Of a stretch of 42,941 nucleotides of DNA, positions 9,099-20,443 are shown one piece after another; position 1 is the first letter of the stretch; the number at the start of each line of letters is the position of its first letter. The notes beneath the pieces are model-generated. The model had not been told where the DNA came from. It saw only the letters and a list, made by a program, of their open reading frames with translations, and did no database searches. The position numbers and the translations under genes were made by a program. Origin of the DNA: Alphaproteobacteria bacterium casp-alpha6 (GTDB taxonomy: Bacteria; Pseudomonadota; Alphaproteobacteria; Rhodobacterales; Rhodobacteraceae); assembly GCA_001510135.1 (NCBI GenBank), contig LFER01000067.1, positions 1 through 42,941 on the forward strand, in the 5' to 3' direction.

Positions 9099-12000
9099 TC
9101 ATTCATTGTTTGGATCAAGCATGCCTGCCGCCGCAGCCAAATCTCGGGCAATGGCGAAGGCGCCTTTGATTTTGTCGCTGTCTTTTTTCCAGTCGCGCCG
9201 CACGACGATTTTATTGTCCTTGACCTTTGCAAGACCGCGCTGGTTTTCGATAAATTTCACAAGTCCTGATGGTGAGGCGAATTTGTCGTTGTGGAATTGA
9301 ATAGTCGCCCCTTTTGGGCCGCCGTCAAGCTTCGCGATGCCGGCTTTCTTACACATTGCCTTGATGCGAACAACGAGCATCAAGGTATTGACCTCTTTTG
9401 GTAATTTTCCAAATCTGTCAATTAATTCCGCGGCCAACCCTTCCAATTCTACTTTGCTGCTTAGTGAAGATAAACGTCGGTAAAGCCCAAGACGCACATC
9501 CAGATCACGAACATAATTCTCAGGTATCAGTACTGGCACACCGAGGTTGATCTGAGGCGCCCATTGATCGTCAACTTCGGCGAGGCCCTCCATTTCCCCA
9601 GCGCGGATTTTCGCAATCGCCTCTTCAAGCATTGATTGATACAATTCATAGCCGACATCGCGCATCTGACCGGATTGTTCTTCGCCAAGCAAATTGCCCG
9701 CCCCTCTGATATCAAGGTCCTGAGAGGCAAGCAAAAACCCTGCGCCCAAGGTGTCCAAAGATCCTAAAACGCGCAGCCGTTTTTCCGCCGTTGGCGTCAA
9801 CTTTGCGCGTGGTTTTGTCGTCAAATAGGCGAAAGCCCGAATTTTGGACCGCCCAACTCGGCCCCTGATTTGATAAAGCTGTGCAAGGCCAAACATATCC
9901 GCACGGTGGATGACCATGGTATTGGCAGTTGGAATATCCAACCCGGACTCGACAATCGTCGTGGCCAATAAGACGTCATATTTCCCGTCGTAAAAAGCGT
10001 TCATGCGCTGATCCAACTGTCCAGCGGCCATCTGCCCATGGACGACCACATAAGTCAGTTCGGGCAATTGATCTTTGAAAAATTCTTCGATTTCCGCAAT
10101 CTCGTTGATACGCGGCACCACAAAGAAAGATTGCCCGCCCCGATAATGTTCGCGCAAAAGCGCTTCACGAATTGTCACACCGTCAAATTCGCTCACGTAG
10201 GTGCGAATGGACAACCGATCCACAGGCGGGGTTGCGATGATTGACAAATCACGCACACCAGAAAGAGACAGCTGTAACGTGCGTGGGATCGGTGTGGCCG
10301 TCAGAGTAAGAACATGCACATCCGAACGCATTTGTTTGAGCCGTTCTTTATGCTGCACTCCAAAGCGCTGTTCTTCATCGATGATCAAAAGCCCCATATT
10401 TTTGAATTTGACCGATTTTGCCAAAAGCGCATGGGTACCAATAACAATATCCACCGTGCCATTTTCGATCCCGTCCCGCGTGATTTGCGCCTCTGCAGCC
10501 CCCACAAAGCGGGACAGTTGACGCACTTCGACAGGAAAGCCTCGGAACCGTTCTGCGAAACTCTGCGCATGTTGGCGCGCAAGCAAGGTCGTTGGTGCAA
10601 TCAAGGCCACCTGCCCACCAGACAATGCGGCAGCAAATGCTGCACGCATTGCAACTTCTGTTTTCCCGAACCCTACATCACCGCAAATAAGCCGATCCAT
10701 GGGAATTCCCGACATGAGATCCCCCATCACGTCTTCGATGGCAGTGAGCTGATCATCCGTTTCCTCATAAGGAAACCGCGCGCTGAAGGCATCCCACATC
10801 CCCGTTGGCGGCTCAAGGATCGGCGCGCGGCGCAAAGCCCGCTCAGCTGCGACGCGAATCAAACGATCCGCCATATCCTTGATACGCTGTTTAAGCCGAG
10901 ATTTCTTGGCCTGCCACGCCCCACCGCCAAGCCTATCCAGCAGTCCTTCTTCGTGCCCATATTTGCTGAGCAGCTCTATGTTTTCCACAGGCAGATAGAG
11001 ACGCGCATTTTCTGCATAAACAAGCAAAAGACATTCATGCGCCGCCCCCGCAGCCGTAATGACTTCTAGACCTTCGAACCGACCGATCCCGTGATCAACA
11101 TGAACCACGAGTTCGCCAACAGCCAGACTTTGGGTTTCGGTCAGGAAATTTTCGGCTTTGCGTTTTTTGCGCCCCTGTCGGATCAGACGATCACCCAATA
11201 CATCTTGCTCTGAAATCACCGTGAACTCGGGTGCTTCAAATCCGTGTTCAAGCCCCCAAACTGCCAGCTGCACACCGGCGGCCGAAATTTCCTTGATCGA
11301 AGAAATTGGCCTTGGATTGACAAGGCCCTCATCTTCCAAAAGACCCTGTAATCTCTCTCTCGCCCCCTCAGAGTAGCTGGCAACAATGACTGGCCCTTTG
11401 GATAATTTTGCATTAATATGATCCGCCAGAGAACTGAAAAGACTTATTTTTTCAATTTGTCTTTCCGGAGAGAAATTTCGCCCGATACGCCCGCCTGCAT
11501 CAATAACGCTGGGCCCAGTTGATTGGGGTAATGGATGAAATTGCAACACGCGATTTACGCTGGTCTTGGCTTGCCATGCCTCATCATCAAGATAAAGCTG
11601 CGAAGGCGCGATAGGTTTATAGGCCACATCCAGCTTTGTCTTTTGATCCATCGCCAATTTGCGTGTTTCGTATTGATCGGCAATACTGTCCCATCGCGCA
11701 AGGCGGACCGGGGTAATCTGATCATCCTGAGTAATCGTAACATCGGACACATAATCAAAGAGCGTTTCCAAGCCATCATGAAAAAATGGCAACCAATGCT
11801 CCACACCTTGATATTTGCGCCCTGCACTTACAGCTTCATAAAGCGCATCATCCGTTCGAGCAGCCCCGAATTCAATGCGGTAATTCTGGCGAAAGCGGGT
11901 TATGGCGGTCTCATCCAATATGACTTCGGACACAGGTGAGAGTTCTATATGGGATAATTTTTCCGTGGTGCGTTGAGTTGCCGGATCAAATCGGCGAACC

Positions 12001-12551
12001 CCGTCAAGCACATCACCAAATAAGTCCAATCGCACGGGCCCACCCTCACCAGGTGGATAGATGTCAATGATCCCGCCACGAACCGCAAAATCACCGGGTT
12101 CCATCACTGTGGGCGTTTGCACAAAACCCATACGCGCCAAAAATGACCGAAGTGCGCCCTCATCAATCCGGTGCCCGACCGTTGCCAAAAAAACGGAATT
12201 TTTCAAAACTTGACGCTTAGGAATTTTCTGCGAGGCTGCGTTGAGGGTCGTGAGCAGCACATAATTCTTGGGCGGCTTGTGTACCAATGTTGCCAATGTT
12301 GCCATGCGCATAGCTGAAATATCAGCCTGTGGAGAAATCCGGTCATACGGGAGACAATCCCAGCTAGGAAACCGCAAGATTGCAACATCAGGAGCATAAA
12401 ACCTCAGCGCCTCTTCCATAGCGGCAAGCCGTTTGTCGTCGCGTGCGATATGCATCACCGGACGATCCCTGCGTCTCATCTCATTCAAGATAAGTTGAGC
12501 ATCGTACCCTTCGGGCGCACCCCCGACCGTGACATGAGTTACATTTTCCAT
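9099..12551 (-). CDS. mfd: Mfd transcription-repair coupling factor
   Basis: Mfd (1150 residues) is the translocase that removes RNA polymerase stalled at DNA damage and recruits UvrA. It has the UvrB-homology N-terminal module, a CarD-like RNAP-interaction domain from about residue 475 (SLAVGELVVHVDHGIG), a RecG-like helicase core with Walker A GDVGFGKT (624-631) and DEEQ (725-728), and the C-terminal TRCF domain. Length and domain order are normal. The gene lies 32 bases downstream of a membrane-protein gene on the same strand, so the two are probably co-transcribed. Confidence 0.98.
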   Translation of the reverse strand: MENVTHVTVGGAPEGYDAQLILNEMRRRDRPVMHIARDDKRLAAMEEALRFYAPDVAILRFPSWDCLPYDRISPQADISAMRMATLATLVHKPPKNYVLLTTLNAASQKIPKRQVLKNSVFLATVGHRIDEGALRSFLARMGFVQTPTVMEPGDFAVRGGIIDIYPPGEGGPVRLDLFGDVLDGVRRFDPATQRTTEKLSHIELSPVSEVILDETAITRFRQNYRIEFGAARTDDALYEAVSAGRKYQGVEHWLPFFHDGLETLFDYVSDVTITQDDQITPVRLARWDSIADQYETRKLAMDQKTKLDVAYKPIAPSQLYLDDEAWQAKTSVNRVLQFHPLPQSTGPSVIDAGGRIGRNFSPERQIEKISLFSSLADHINAKLSKGPVIVASYSEGARERLQGLLEDEGLVNPRPISSIKEISAAGVQLAVWGLEHGFEAPEFTVISEQDVLGDRLIRQGRKKRKAENFLTETQSLAVGELVVHVDHGIGRFEGLEVITAAGAAHECLLLVYAENARLYLPVENIELLSKYGHEEGLLDRLGGGAWQAKKSRLKQRIKDMADRLIRVAAERALRRAPILEPPTGMWDAFSARFPYEETDDQLTAIEDVMGDLMSGIPMDRLICGDVGFGKTEVAMRAAFAAALSGGQVALIAPTTLLARQHAQSFAERFRGFPVEVRQLSRFVGAAEAQITRDGIENGTVDIVIGTHALLAKSVKFKNMGLLIIDEEQRFGVQHKERLKQMRSDVHVLTLTATPIPRTLQLSLSGVRDLSIIATPPVDRLSIRTYVSEFDGVTIREALLREHYRGGQSFFVVPRINEIAEIEEFFKDQLPELTYVVVHGQMAAGQLDQRMNAFYDGKYDVLLATTIVESGLDIPTANTMVIHRADMFGLAQLYQIRGRVGRSKIRAFAYLTTKPRAKLTPTAEKRLRVLGSLDTLGAGFLLASQDLDIRGAGNLLGEEQSGQMRDVGYELYQSMLEEAIAKIRAGEMEGLAEVDDQWAPQINLGVPVLIPENYVRDLDVRLGLYRRLSSLSSKVELEGLAAELIDRFGKLPKEVNTLMLVVRIKAMCKKAGIAKLDGGPKGATIQFHNDKFASPSGLVKFIENQRGLAKVKDNKIVVRRDWKKDSDKIKGAFAIARDLAAAAGMLDPNNE

Positions 12552-12583
12552 CTATTTGTTTTCAAACATATTATTTGTGATCT

Positions 12584-13090
12584 TTAAAAAACGGAGTACT
12601 CCCTAAGGATAACCCTAACCCCCCAGAATGTGGACATCAAGATCGTCAAGAAAGAGCTAAGTAATGTCCAATAGCGGATGGTACGTATCTGACGAAACAC
12701 CGCCTCAAAGTCCGGTATCTCTTTAGCCAATCTCCGCGCCAGTCGCCAGCGTAAAATCAGACTTGGGCCAAGTGGCACGAAGAGAAAGAAAAACGCCTGC
12801 AAGATTTCCACATTGTAAAAAAACGCAACGACGGACCAAAAACTCAGAACAAATGCGCAAAGCCCCGCAACAAATGGGCCAATATTGCTCACAGTGCTCC
12901 ATCTCATGCGTTCCAAGTAGAGTGCTAAAGCCCGAAGAAGAACGCCTTGGCGTTCGGGGTGACCCTGCCGCGCAAGGCGCAATTGATGGTAGGACATCCC
13001 AAGATACAACTGACAAAACACCGCCCAAATGGCGATCAAAGCAAACCAGTACCAAGCACTGGAAAAAGAATGAAACTGGATCAAGTCCAT
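12584..13090 (-). CDS. Small multi-span membrane protein upstream of mfd
   Basis: This 168-residue protein starts MDLIQFHSFSSAWYWFALIA and has about four hydrophobic segments with a basic loop (RQGHPERQGV) and a C-terminal pair of helices. It resembles a family that sits next to mfd in Rhodobacteraceae and is sometimes labelled as SufBCD-associated; I know no experiment supporting that name, and nothing in the sequence shows Fe-S chemistry. ATG 13090 is preferred over an upstream in-frame start at 13177 because the longer N-terminus is not membrane-like and the shorter start follows AAGG. Confidence 0.7.
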   Translation of the reverse strand: MDLIQFHSFSSAWYWFALIAIWAVFCQLYLGMSYHQLRLARQGHPERQGVLLRALALYLERMRWSTVSNIGPFVAGLCAFVLSFWSVVAFFYNVEILQAFFFLFVPLGPSLILRWRLARRLAKEIPDFEAVFRQIRTIRYWTLLSSFLTILMSTFWGVRVILREYSVF

Positions 13091-13218
13091 GTCGTTGCCT
13101 TGCCTGATGGATCTGCAGAGTGACGCGCATATGTACCCCCTCTCTCGCGCGGTGCAAGTCAATTTCAACATAGTCATTGCGAAACTTGCCCCAGAGCAGG
13201 TTCCGTGTCAGACTGTGA

Positions 13219-14247
<1,029 letters not shown>

Positions 14248-14372
14248 TTGTTTGAACAGAAGCTAGTGACTTCCTAAAGCATACGCGCTATACTAATGAG
14301 GACATGGCAAAGACCGTGAGTCAGCAGAAATACGCATGTTTTGATCGTGCTTTGAACGCATACAGGTGCCAC

Positions 14373-14951
14373 ATGAAAACGTTTTTTATGAAAAACATGG
14401 CTATTGTTATCGGCCTCGCAATGGCGATATCTTTGAGCGCATGCGCGCGCAGCCCTGTGAGTACAGATTTTCTTAAAGAGGATGCCGAAAAAATTGATGC
14501 CCGTGTCGACCGCGCGCTTAGTCAACTTTATGCGCAGCACCCGAATTTAGAAGAACTGAGCAAAAAAGCCGCCGGCGTGCTGGTCATTCCCTTGGTCACA
14601 GAAGCAGGTTTATTCTGGGGCGGGTCCTACGGTCGTGGAGCGCTGCGCGTGAACGGGGTCACCGAAGATTATTATTCGACCGCCTCTGCCGGTTATGGTC
14701 TCCAGATAGGAGCGCAACAATATGGGCACGCACTTTTCTTCATGACACGTCAGGCGCTCAATGACTTCAAAAACTCCCAAGGCTGGGCGCTGAGCGGGGA
14801 TGCGGAGTACACGTGGCAGGGCCGTGGTGAAAACGTACGCGCAGAAACAACTACCGCGCTGGCCCCAATTATTGCGGTTATATTTGGTCAGTCAGGGATG
14901 AAAGTGGGGGTAAGCCTCGAAGGACAGAAATATAGTCGCATTATTCCTTAA
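14373..14951 (+). CDS. YSC84/SYLF-domain lipoprotein
   Basis: This 192-residue protein has a lipoprotein signal (hydrophobic run ending SLSAC; the Cys would be acylated) and a SYLF/YSC84-type body: AAGVLVIPLVTEAGLFWGGSYGRGAL followed by a GYGLQIGAQ motif and a C-terminal GVSLEG strand. SYLF domains bind lipids, and bacterial members are envelope proteins of unknown role. ATG 14373 is chosen because AGGTG lies at proper spacing and the signal peptide begins there; a longer frame from 14304 adds a non-hydrophobic leader. Confidence 0.87.
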   Translation: MKTFFMKNMAIVIGLAMAISLSACARSPVSTDFLKEDAEKIDARVDRALSQLYAQHPNLEELSKKAAGVLVIPLVTEAGLFWGGSYGRGALRVNGVTEDYYSTASAGYGLQIGAQQYGHALFFMTRQALNDFKNSQGWALSGDAEYTWQGRGENVRAETTTALAPIIAVIFGQSGMKVGVSLEGQKYSRIIP

Positions 14952-14964
14952 AAAAGAGAGGCAT

Positions 14965-14990
14965 AACGCCAAATCGTGAGCTTTGGCGTT
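14965..14990. terminator. Perfect hairpin between SYLF lipoprotein gene and gyrA
   Basis: AACGCCAAA (14965-14973) pairs with TTTGGCGTT (14982-14990) around an 8-base loop. It begins 13 bases after the lipoprotein stop, the usual place for a terminator. No T tract follows, so it could instead stabilise the 3' end of that mRNA or lie in the gyrA leader. Confidence 0.45.
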
Positions 14991-15061
14991 GCACTACATA
15001 TAGTAAATTTGCTATGGATCTTCTAACTAAATGTTGGTTTTTTGAAGGATAATAGTGACCC

Positions 15062-17815
15062 TTGGACGATACCTCTGATACCGCCGATCCAAACAACGAA
15101 ACGCCCTATTCCGGATCAGCCCATAAAGGGCCAACCGTTTCGATAACGGATGAGCTTCGCACGTCTTACCTTGACTATGCAATGAGTGTTATTGTCAGCC
15201 GCGCGATCCCTGATCTGCGCGATGGACTGAAGCCAGTGCACCGGCGCATCCTCTATGCCATGCATGAAACCGGCAATACCCATGACAAGGCCTATCGAAA
15301 ATCAGCCCGTCCTGTGGGCGAAGTGATGGGAAAATATCACCCGCACGGGGACGGTGCGATCTATGATGCCTTGGTGCGTATGGCGCAGGATTTTTCCATG
15401 TCGCTTCCCTTACTTGACGGACAGGGCAACTTTGGCTCTATGGATGGCGATAATCCTGCCGCGATGCGGTACACCGAAGTGCGTATGGACCACCCTGCCG
15501 CCTATGTGCTCGCAGATATCGACAAAGACACGGTGGATTTTCAGGACAATTACGATGGCAAAGACCGCGAGCCCACGGTTCTGCCGTCACGGTTTCCAAA
15601 TATGTTGGTCAATGGGGCCGGCGGTATTGCTGTGGGGATGGCGACGAATATTCCGCCCCATAACCTTGGCGAAGTGATAGACGCCACATTGGCATTGATT
15701 GAAAACCCTGATCTCACAAGCGAAGATCTTATAGAATTTGTGCCTGCCCCTGATTTCCCGACCGGAGCATTAATCTTGGGAAGATCGGGTGCACGCAAAG
15801 CGTATCTTGAAGGACGCGGCAGCGTTATCATCCGCGCAAAAACGCGCATCGAGGAGATTCGCAAAGACCGCTATGCGATCATCATCGAAGAAATTCCCTA
15901 TCAGGTGAACAAAGCAGCGATGATTGAAAAAATTGCGGAGCAGGTGCGCGAGAAAAAGATCGAAGGCATCTCCCATGTTCAGGACGAAAGCGACCGGACA
16001 GGTGTGCGTGTTGTCATTGAACTCAAACGGGACGCAACTGCAGAAGTTGTACTGAACCAGCTCTATCGTTTTACTTCTATGCAGACGTCTTTTGGCTGCA
16101 ACATGCTTGCATTGAACGGCGGACGCCCCGAACAGCTTACCCTGCGAAGCTTTCTGAGCAATTTTATTGCATTCCGTGAAGAAGTTGTTGCGCGAAGGGT
16201 GGTATTTGAACTGCGCAAAGCGCGCGAACGCAGCCATATCCTGTGCGGTCTGGCGGTGGCTGTGTCCAATGTCGACGAGGTGGTTGCAACCATCCGTGCC
16301 TCAAGCGACGCGGCAGATGCCCGCGAAAGACTGATGACGCGTGCCTGGCCGGCCCACGACATCGCAGAATATATAGCGCTTATTGATGATCCCAGCCATA
16401 AGATCAACGAAGACGGAACCTATCACCTGTCCGAAACGCAAGCGCGCGCTATTCTGGAGTTGCGTCTGCAACGGCTCACCCAGATCGGCGTCAAGGAAGT
16501 CACCGATGAACTGCGCGAACTGGCCGGAAAAATCCGCGAGTATTTGGAAATTCTCGGCTCCAGAGCCCGTATTATGGAAATAATTTCTTCTGAATTGATT
16601 GAGGTTAAGGAAAAATTTGCCGTTCCGCGTCGTACAGAAATCACCGATTGGGCCGGTGATATGGAAGACGAAGATCTGATCGAACGCGAAGACATGGTCG
16701 TGACCGTCACATCTGGCGGGTATATCAAACGCACGCCTTTGACCGATTTCCGCTCACAACGGCGCGGCGGCAAAGGGCTGTCTGGAATGCAGACCAAAGA
16801 CGAAGACGTAGTGACCACGCTTTTTGTCGCAAACACCCACACGCAGCTTTTGTTTTTCACGACCGACGGGATGGCCTATAAATTGAAAACATGGCGCCTT
16901 CCTCAAGGGGCGCGGGTTGCCAAAGGCAAGGCTATTGTCAACATCCTGCCCATTCCGCAGGGCGCCTCAGTCGCGGCAATCATGCCAGTCGATGCGCCAG
17001 AAGCAGAATGGGAAAATCTTCAAATTATTTTCGCAACATCCGCCGGAGATGTCAGGCGTAACGCTTTGTCTGATTTCACAAATGTGCGCTCAAATGGCAA
17101 AATCGCCATGGATCTTCCTGAGGGCGTAGAGCTCGTGAATGTTCGCGTTGCCACCGAAGATGACGATGTGATGCTTGTGACCAATTCTGGACGGGCAATC
17201 CGATTTGCTTCAAACGACGTGCGGGTCTTTAAGGGACGAAAATCGACCGGCGTACGTGGGATCAGATTGGTCGGGGATGACCGTGTGGTGTCTATGTCGA
17301 TCATTCGTCATTTTGTCGCCACCCCTGATGAACGCGCCGCCTATCTTAAAATGCGTCGTGCCGTTGCAGGTATGGTTGACGACGACGTCGCCAGCGACGA
17401 AGACGAGACAAATCCCAACGCAACAATCAGTCAGGAACGATATGCGGAAATGTCTGCCGCAGAAAACCTAATCTTGACCATAAGCGTATCGGGATCAGGT
17501 AAATTATCTTCGAGCCATGATTATCCTGTGCGAGGACGGGGAGGAATGGGTGTTGCCGCTATGGATAAGGCAATGCGAGGCGGCGATCTTGTGGCAAGCT
17601 TTCCGGTGGAACTGGACGATCAGATTATGCTTGCCACCTCCAAAGGCCAATCAATTCGTGTGCCTGTGGACGGAATTTCTTTCCGCTCGCGCAGTGCAGG
17701 AGGCGTGCGGGTCTTTGCAACGGGATCTGGTGAGGAAGTTGTGTCTGTCGCGCGCATCGCGGATCAAGGGGATCAAAGTGATGAAGACGAAAGCATCCCT
17801 GACACAGACGGATAG
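15062..17815 (+). CDS. gyrA: DNA gyrase subunit A
   Basis: GyrA (917 residues) is the breakage-reunion subunit that introduces negative supercoils with GyrB. It has the [12 protein letters not shown]-terminus, catalytic tyrosine in AAMRYTEV (Y137, equivalent to E. coli Y122) and GyrA box QRRGGKG (566-572), which marks gyrase rather than topoisomerase IV. An in-frame stop at 15056 leaves TTG at 15062 as the only plausible start before the conserved domain. The position equal to E. coli Ser83 is Gly98 (codon 15353-15355), while Asp87 is kept as D102. An acidic insertion ([10 protein letters not shown]) lies in the C-terminal beta-pinwheel. Confidence 0.97.
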   Translation: MDDTSDTADPNNETPYSGSAHKGPTVSITDELRTSYLDYAMSVIVSRAIPDLRDGLKPVHRRILYAMHETGNTHDKAYRKSARPVGEVMGKYHPHGDGAIYDALVRMAQDFSMSLPLLDGQGNFGSMDGDNPAAMRYTEVRMDHPAAYVLADIDKDTVDFQDNYDGKDREPTVLPSRFPNMLVNGAGGIAVGMATNIPPHNLGEVIDATLALIENPDLTSEDLIEFVPAPDFPTGALILGRSGARKAYLEGRGSVIIRAKTRIEEIRKDRYAIIIEEIPYQVNKAAMIEKIAEQVREKKIEGISHVQDESDRTGVRVVIELKRDATAEVVLNQLYRFTSMQTSFGCNMLALNGGRPEQLTLRSFLSNFIAFREEVVARRVVFELRKARERSHILCGLAVAVSNVDEVVATIRASSDAADARERLMTRAWPAHDIAEYIALIDDPSHKINEDGTYHLSETQARAILELRLQRLTQIGVKEVTDELRELAGKIREYLEILGSRARIMEIISSELIEVKEKFAVPRRTEITDWAGDMEDEDLIEREDMVVTVTSGGYIKRTPLTDFRSQRRGGKGLSGMQTKDEDVVTTLFVANTHTQLLFFTTDGMAYKLKTWRLPQGARVAKGKAIVNILPIPQGASVAAIMPVDAPEAEWENLQIIFATSAGDVRRNALSDFTNVRSNGKIAMDLPEGVELVNVRVATEDDDVMLVTNSGRAIRFASNDVRVFKGRKSTGVRGIRLVGDDRVVSMSIIRHFVATPDERAAYLKMRRAVAGMVDDDVASDEDETNPNATISQERYAEMSAAENLILTISVSGSGKLSSSHDYPVRGRGGMGVAAMDKAMRGGDLVASFPVELDDQIMLATSKGQSIRVPVDGISFRSRSAGGVRVFATGSGEEVVSVARIADQGDQSDEDESIPDTDG

Positions 17816-17987
17816 GCCTTGGGATTTCATTATTACACGGCATAAAATCTCCGGCGCAGCCTATGCCGTTGGAAACGTTGATCAGCAGCCAGAATATGAA
17901 CCTTGCCCATTAGGAACGCAATTTCCGCGAGGGGTCGCTGTTTTACAAGGGGTTGGACCAATATCGGCGGGAACAAAGCTTTATTAA
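17781..17987 (+). CDS. Small ORF overlapping the gyrA end
   Basis: This 68-residue frame starts inside the last 35 bases of gyrA (ATG 17781, with AAGGGG about 10 bases upstream) and continues to 17987. The product ([16 protein letters not shown] and onward, ending [10 protein letters not shown]) matches no family I recognise and has no membrane segment. Overlap with a preceding stop and a ribosome site argue for a real gene; short length and lack of known homology argue against. Translation would be coupled to gyrA. Confidence 0.35.
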   Translation: MKTKASLTQTDRPWDFIITRHKISGAAYAVGNVDQQPEYEPCPLGTQFPRGVAVLQGVGPISAGTKLY

Positions 17988-18101
17988 ACGCAGTATTATT
18001 ACCCTATTTGAGGTATTTTAGTATTTTTAATATACCATATTGATTAATAATGTCACAGATTTGAAAATTACTAATGGCTCATTTTCCAATATATTGGGGA
18101 A

Positions 18102-18455
18102 ATGCATAACACCTTATTCAAATTAGTGGCGTCGGCGGCAACCTTCACAGTTGTGCTGGATCATACCTGTCGCGCATTACAACGCTCTGTGAGCGGACAA
18201 TCAATCTTTATTACTTTTGATATGTCACTGGATATTTTTATTATTATCACTTTCACGATATTTATCTGGTTCATTTGGTACGACGTACATTCATTTTCAT
18301 CTACTGTAATCCTTCTTACAAGCAGCACAACGTACCTTTTTCTTTTAGTTTCGTCGCGAGAAGGATGCATCCCCTTAATGACTTGCATCTTAATTTACGC
18401 GCATTTGGTCGTCAGCGATACCTACCGCGCACTCTTGAAAGAAACCGATCTCTAA
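18102..18455 (+). CDS. Small membrane protein, tandem copy 1
   Basis: This 117-residue protein is of unknown function. An amphipathic N-terminal 45 residues (MHNTLFKLVASAAT) precede about three membrane segments (IFIIITFTIFIWFIWY; STVILLTSSTTYLFLLV; a third near IPLMTCILIYAHLVV) and a short charged tail ending KETDL. Spacing and layout are those of the gene at 18606, so the two look like diverged duplicates. The region is clearly AT-richer than gyrA. The ribosome site is weak (GGGGA only two bases before the ATG). Confidence 0.5.
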   Translation: MHNTLFKLVASAATFTVVLDHTCRALQRSVSGQSIFITFDMSLDIFIIITFTIFIWFIWYDVHSFSSTVILLTSSTTYLFLLVSSREGCIPLMTCILIYAHLVVSDTYRALLKETDL

Positions 18456-18605
18456 CCATTTTATGAATCATAATTTTTGTATTATTTAACCAATTTCGAA
18501 TTTTTTTTTCATTTTTGCAAAACCGTTTTCATAAATTTTACCACAAAACTGATCTGGCAAAATACATGATGCCATGACAGTTTTCCAAGAGTTGAGGATT
18601 AAAAT

Positions 18606-18962
18606 ATGATTAACTCGCTCCTAAAATTCGCAGCCGCTGGTAGCATCCTGAAAGTTATTTACGATAAGATGCACCCTGTGCTTTCACTTTCTAGATGGGA
18701 AGACATATCAAATTTGATGCGATCTCATTCAATCATTACAGCGGAAACTTTTGTTTTGGGTGTCTTGCTCTTTATGACTTTGCTGATCCAAAAGACTGAA
18801 ACACTCGGGTTTTGGGGTCTTATCACGGTCAACTTCATCATTGCGATCTGTCTGCTCACGCAAGCCGAAATCTCACAATGGCTGTTTTGCACAACTATTG
18901 TTTACGCCATGATGCTGCTCAACGCTATTTTTGAAAATATCCAGAATGAAACGCAGATTTAA
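18606..18962 (+). CDS. Small membrane protein, tandem copy 2
   Basis: This 118-residue protein of unknown function starts MINSLLKFAAAGSILKV, then has an amphipathic stretch to about residue 43 and three membrane segments, ending in a tail with NETQI. It resembles the preceding gene in length, start (M-x-N-[TS]-L-x-K-x-x-A), segment placement and tail, though identity is low. GAGG nine bases before the ATG is a good ribosome site. Its stop overlaps by four bases the stop of the convergent carboxypeptidase gene. A gene of foreign or fast-evolving origin is possible given the AT content. Confidence 0.6.
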   Translation: MINSLLKFAAAGSILKVIYDKMHPVLSLSRWEDISNLMRSHSIITAETFVLGVLLFMTLLIQKTETLGFWGLITVNFIIAICLLTQAEISQWLFCTTIVYAMMLLNAIFENIQNETQI

Positions 18963-20443
18963 AGATCGTAGATGTCGGAAAACTTGCGCTTTATGTAGTT
19001 GACAAGCGGACCGACACTAGGCTCTTTCCCGCAGGCTCGAGACATGAGTTCTCTCGCGGGATAGCGGCTGCCATGTTGTTGTAACGCATCTTTCAGCCAG
19101 CTTGTCGCGCGCGAAAGATCCCCTTTTTCAAGGTCACTCTCAAGATTTGGAAAATCTTCTGTCATCTTCTCATAAAGACAGCCTGCATAGACGTTACCCA
19201 AAGAATAGGTTGGGAAATACCCAAAAAGCGCTTCTGACCAATGGACATCCTGCAATACACCGTGAGAAGCCCTGTCCACCTTATAGCCAAAATCCGCCTC
19301 AAAGCGGTCATTCCAAGCAGCCTCCAAATCCTCAACGATGAGATCCCCCGCGACCAAGGCGCGTTCCAAATCATAACGCAACATAATGTGAAGATTGTAC
19401 TGCAGCTCATCAGCTTCTGTTCGGATGTAGCCATCCGACACGCGGTTTACGATTTTATAAAATGTGTCTTCCTCGCTGACGCCAAAATCGCCGTAGGCGT
19501 CTTTCATCTGACGATACAGAAATGAGGTAAAGCCGCGCGACCGCCCGAGTTGATTTTCATAAATACGGCTTTGGCTTTCGTGGATGCCCATCGAACATCC
19601 CTTGCCAAAGGCACTGAAGGCATAGGATGGATCAATGTTTTGTTCGTAGGAGGCATGCCCAACTTCGTGAATGGTCGAATAAAAACAATTCATTGGATCA
19701 CGTTCATTGGTACGGGTGGTAATACGCACATCAGAACTGCTGCCTGAGGAAAACGGATGCACCGCTTTGTCAATACGGCCTCTTGTAAAATCATATCCAA
19801 ATTGCTCCGCAAGGATATGAGCGATCTGCATCTGTTTTTCCGCCTCAAAGCTATGATTGAGCGCGGGCGGGGGTGAGCGATCAAGCACTTCTGAGCGCAG
19901 ATCAACCAAATGCGGACGTAAGCCACGAAACATCTCGGAAATAGCTTCCGACGACCCATCAGGTTCATATTCCTGCAAAAGCGCGTCATAGGGGCTACCA
20001 TTTCCCCCCTCAGCAAGAGCTGCGCCTAAGTCACGGGTTAACATTACAACCTCAGCTAAAACAGGTTTGAATATGGCAAAATCATCCTTTTCCCGTGCTT
20101 CAACCCAAATCTTGTGCGCTTTGGGGGTAAGGCGCGCCAATGCAATTGCGAGGTCTTCGGGAACTTTCTTTGTGCGTTCAAACGTCCGCCGGATCAATTG
20201 GACCTGACGCAACTCATTGGCAGGCAAGTCTTCAGCTTCTGCTCTCTCCAGAAGTGTCCCTAATTCTGATGAAGACCTGCGTGCATGAAGTATTTTTTCA
20301 AGAGCTGCGAATTCTTCGACCCTGTCGCCGATGGACCCAGAGGGCATCATTGTTTCCTGATCCCATCCCAGTCGACCCGCGATATGTTCTAGGGCAACCG
20401 TATCTTTGTGAAATGTCGCTAGATTTGAAAATGCACTCATCAT
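18959..20443 (-). CDS. M32-family metallocarboxypeptidase
   Basis: This 494-residue peptidase is of the Taq carboxypeptidase family (M32), which removes C-terminal residues from peptides in the cytosol using zinc. The metal site is HEVGH (259-263) with the third ligand glutamate in MGIHESQSR (about E289). The family signature DPMNCFYSTIHEVGHA is intact and length is normal. It starts directly at the stop codon of ctaA (TAAATG), so the two form an operon although functionally unrelated. The opposite-strand small membrane gene ends on its stop. Confidence 0.95.
   Translation of the reverse strand: MMSAFSNLATFHKDTVALEHIAGRLGWDQETMMPSGSIGDRVEEFAALEKILHARRSSSELGTLLERAEAEDLPANELRQVQLIRRTFERTKKVPEDLAIALARLTPKAHKIWVEAREKDDFAIFKPVLAEVVMLTRDLGAALAEGGNGSPYDALLQEYEPDGSSEAISEMFRGLRPHLVDLRSEVLDRSPPPALNHSFEAEKQMQIAHILAEQFGYDFTRGRIDKAVHPFSSGSSSDVRITTRTNERDPMNCFYSTIHEVGHASYEQNIDPSYAFSAFGKGCSMGIHESQSRIYENQLGRSRGFTSFLYRQMKDAYGDFGVSEEDTFYKIVNRVSDGYIRTEADELQYNLHIMLRYDLERALVAGDLIVEDLEAAWNDRFEADFGYKVDRASHGVLQDVHWSEALFGYFPTYSLGNVYAGCLYEKMTEDFPNLESDLEKGDLSRATSWLKDALQQHGSRYPARELMSRACGKEPSVGPLVNYIKRKFSDIYDL

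Noticed and set aside
10314..11069. 251-codon open frame on the plus strand inside mfd
   Set aside because: It lies wholly antisense to the strongly conserved helicase core of mfd, shows no domain and is explained by codon bias of the true gene.
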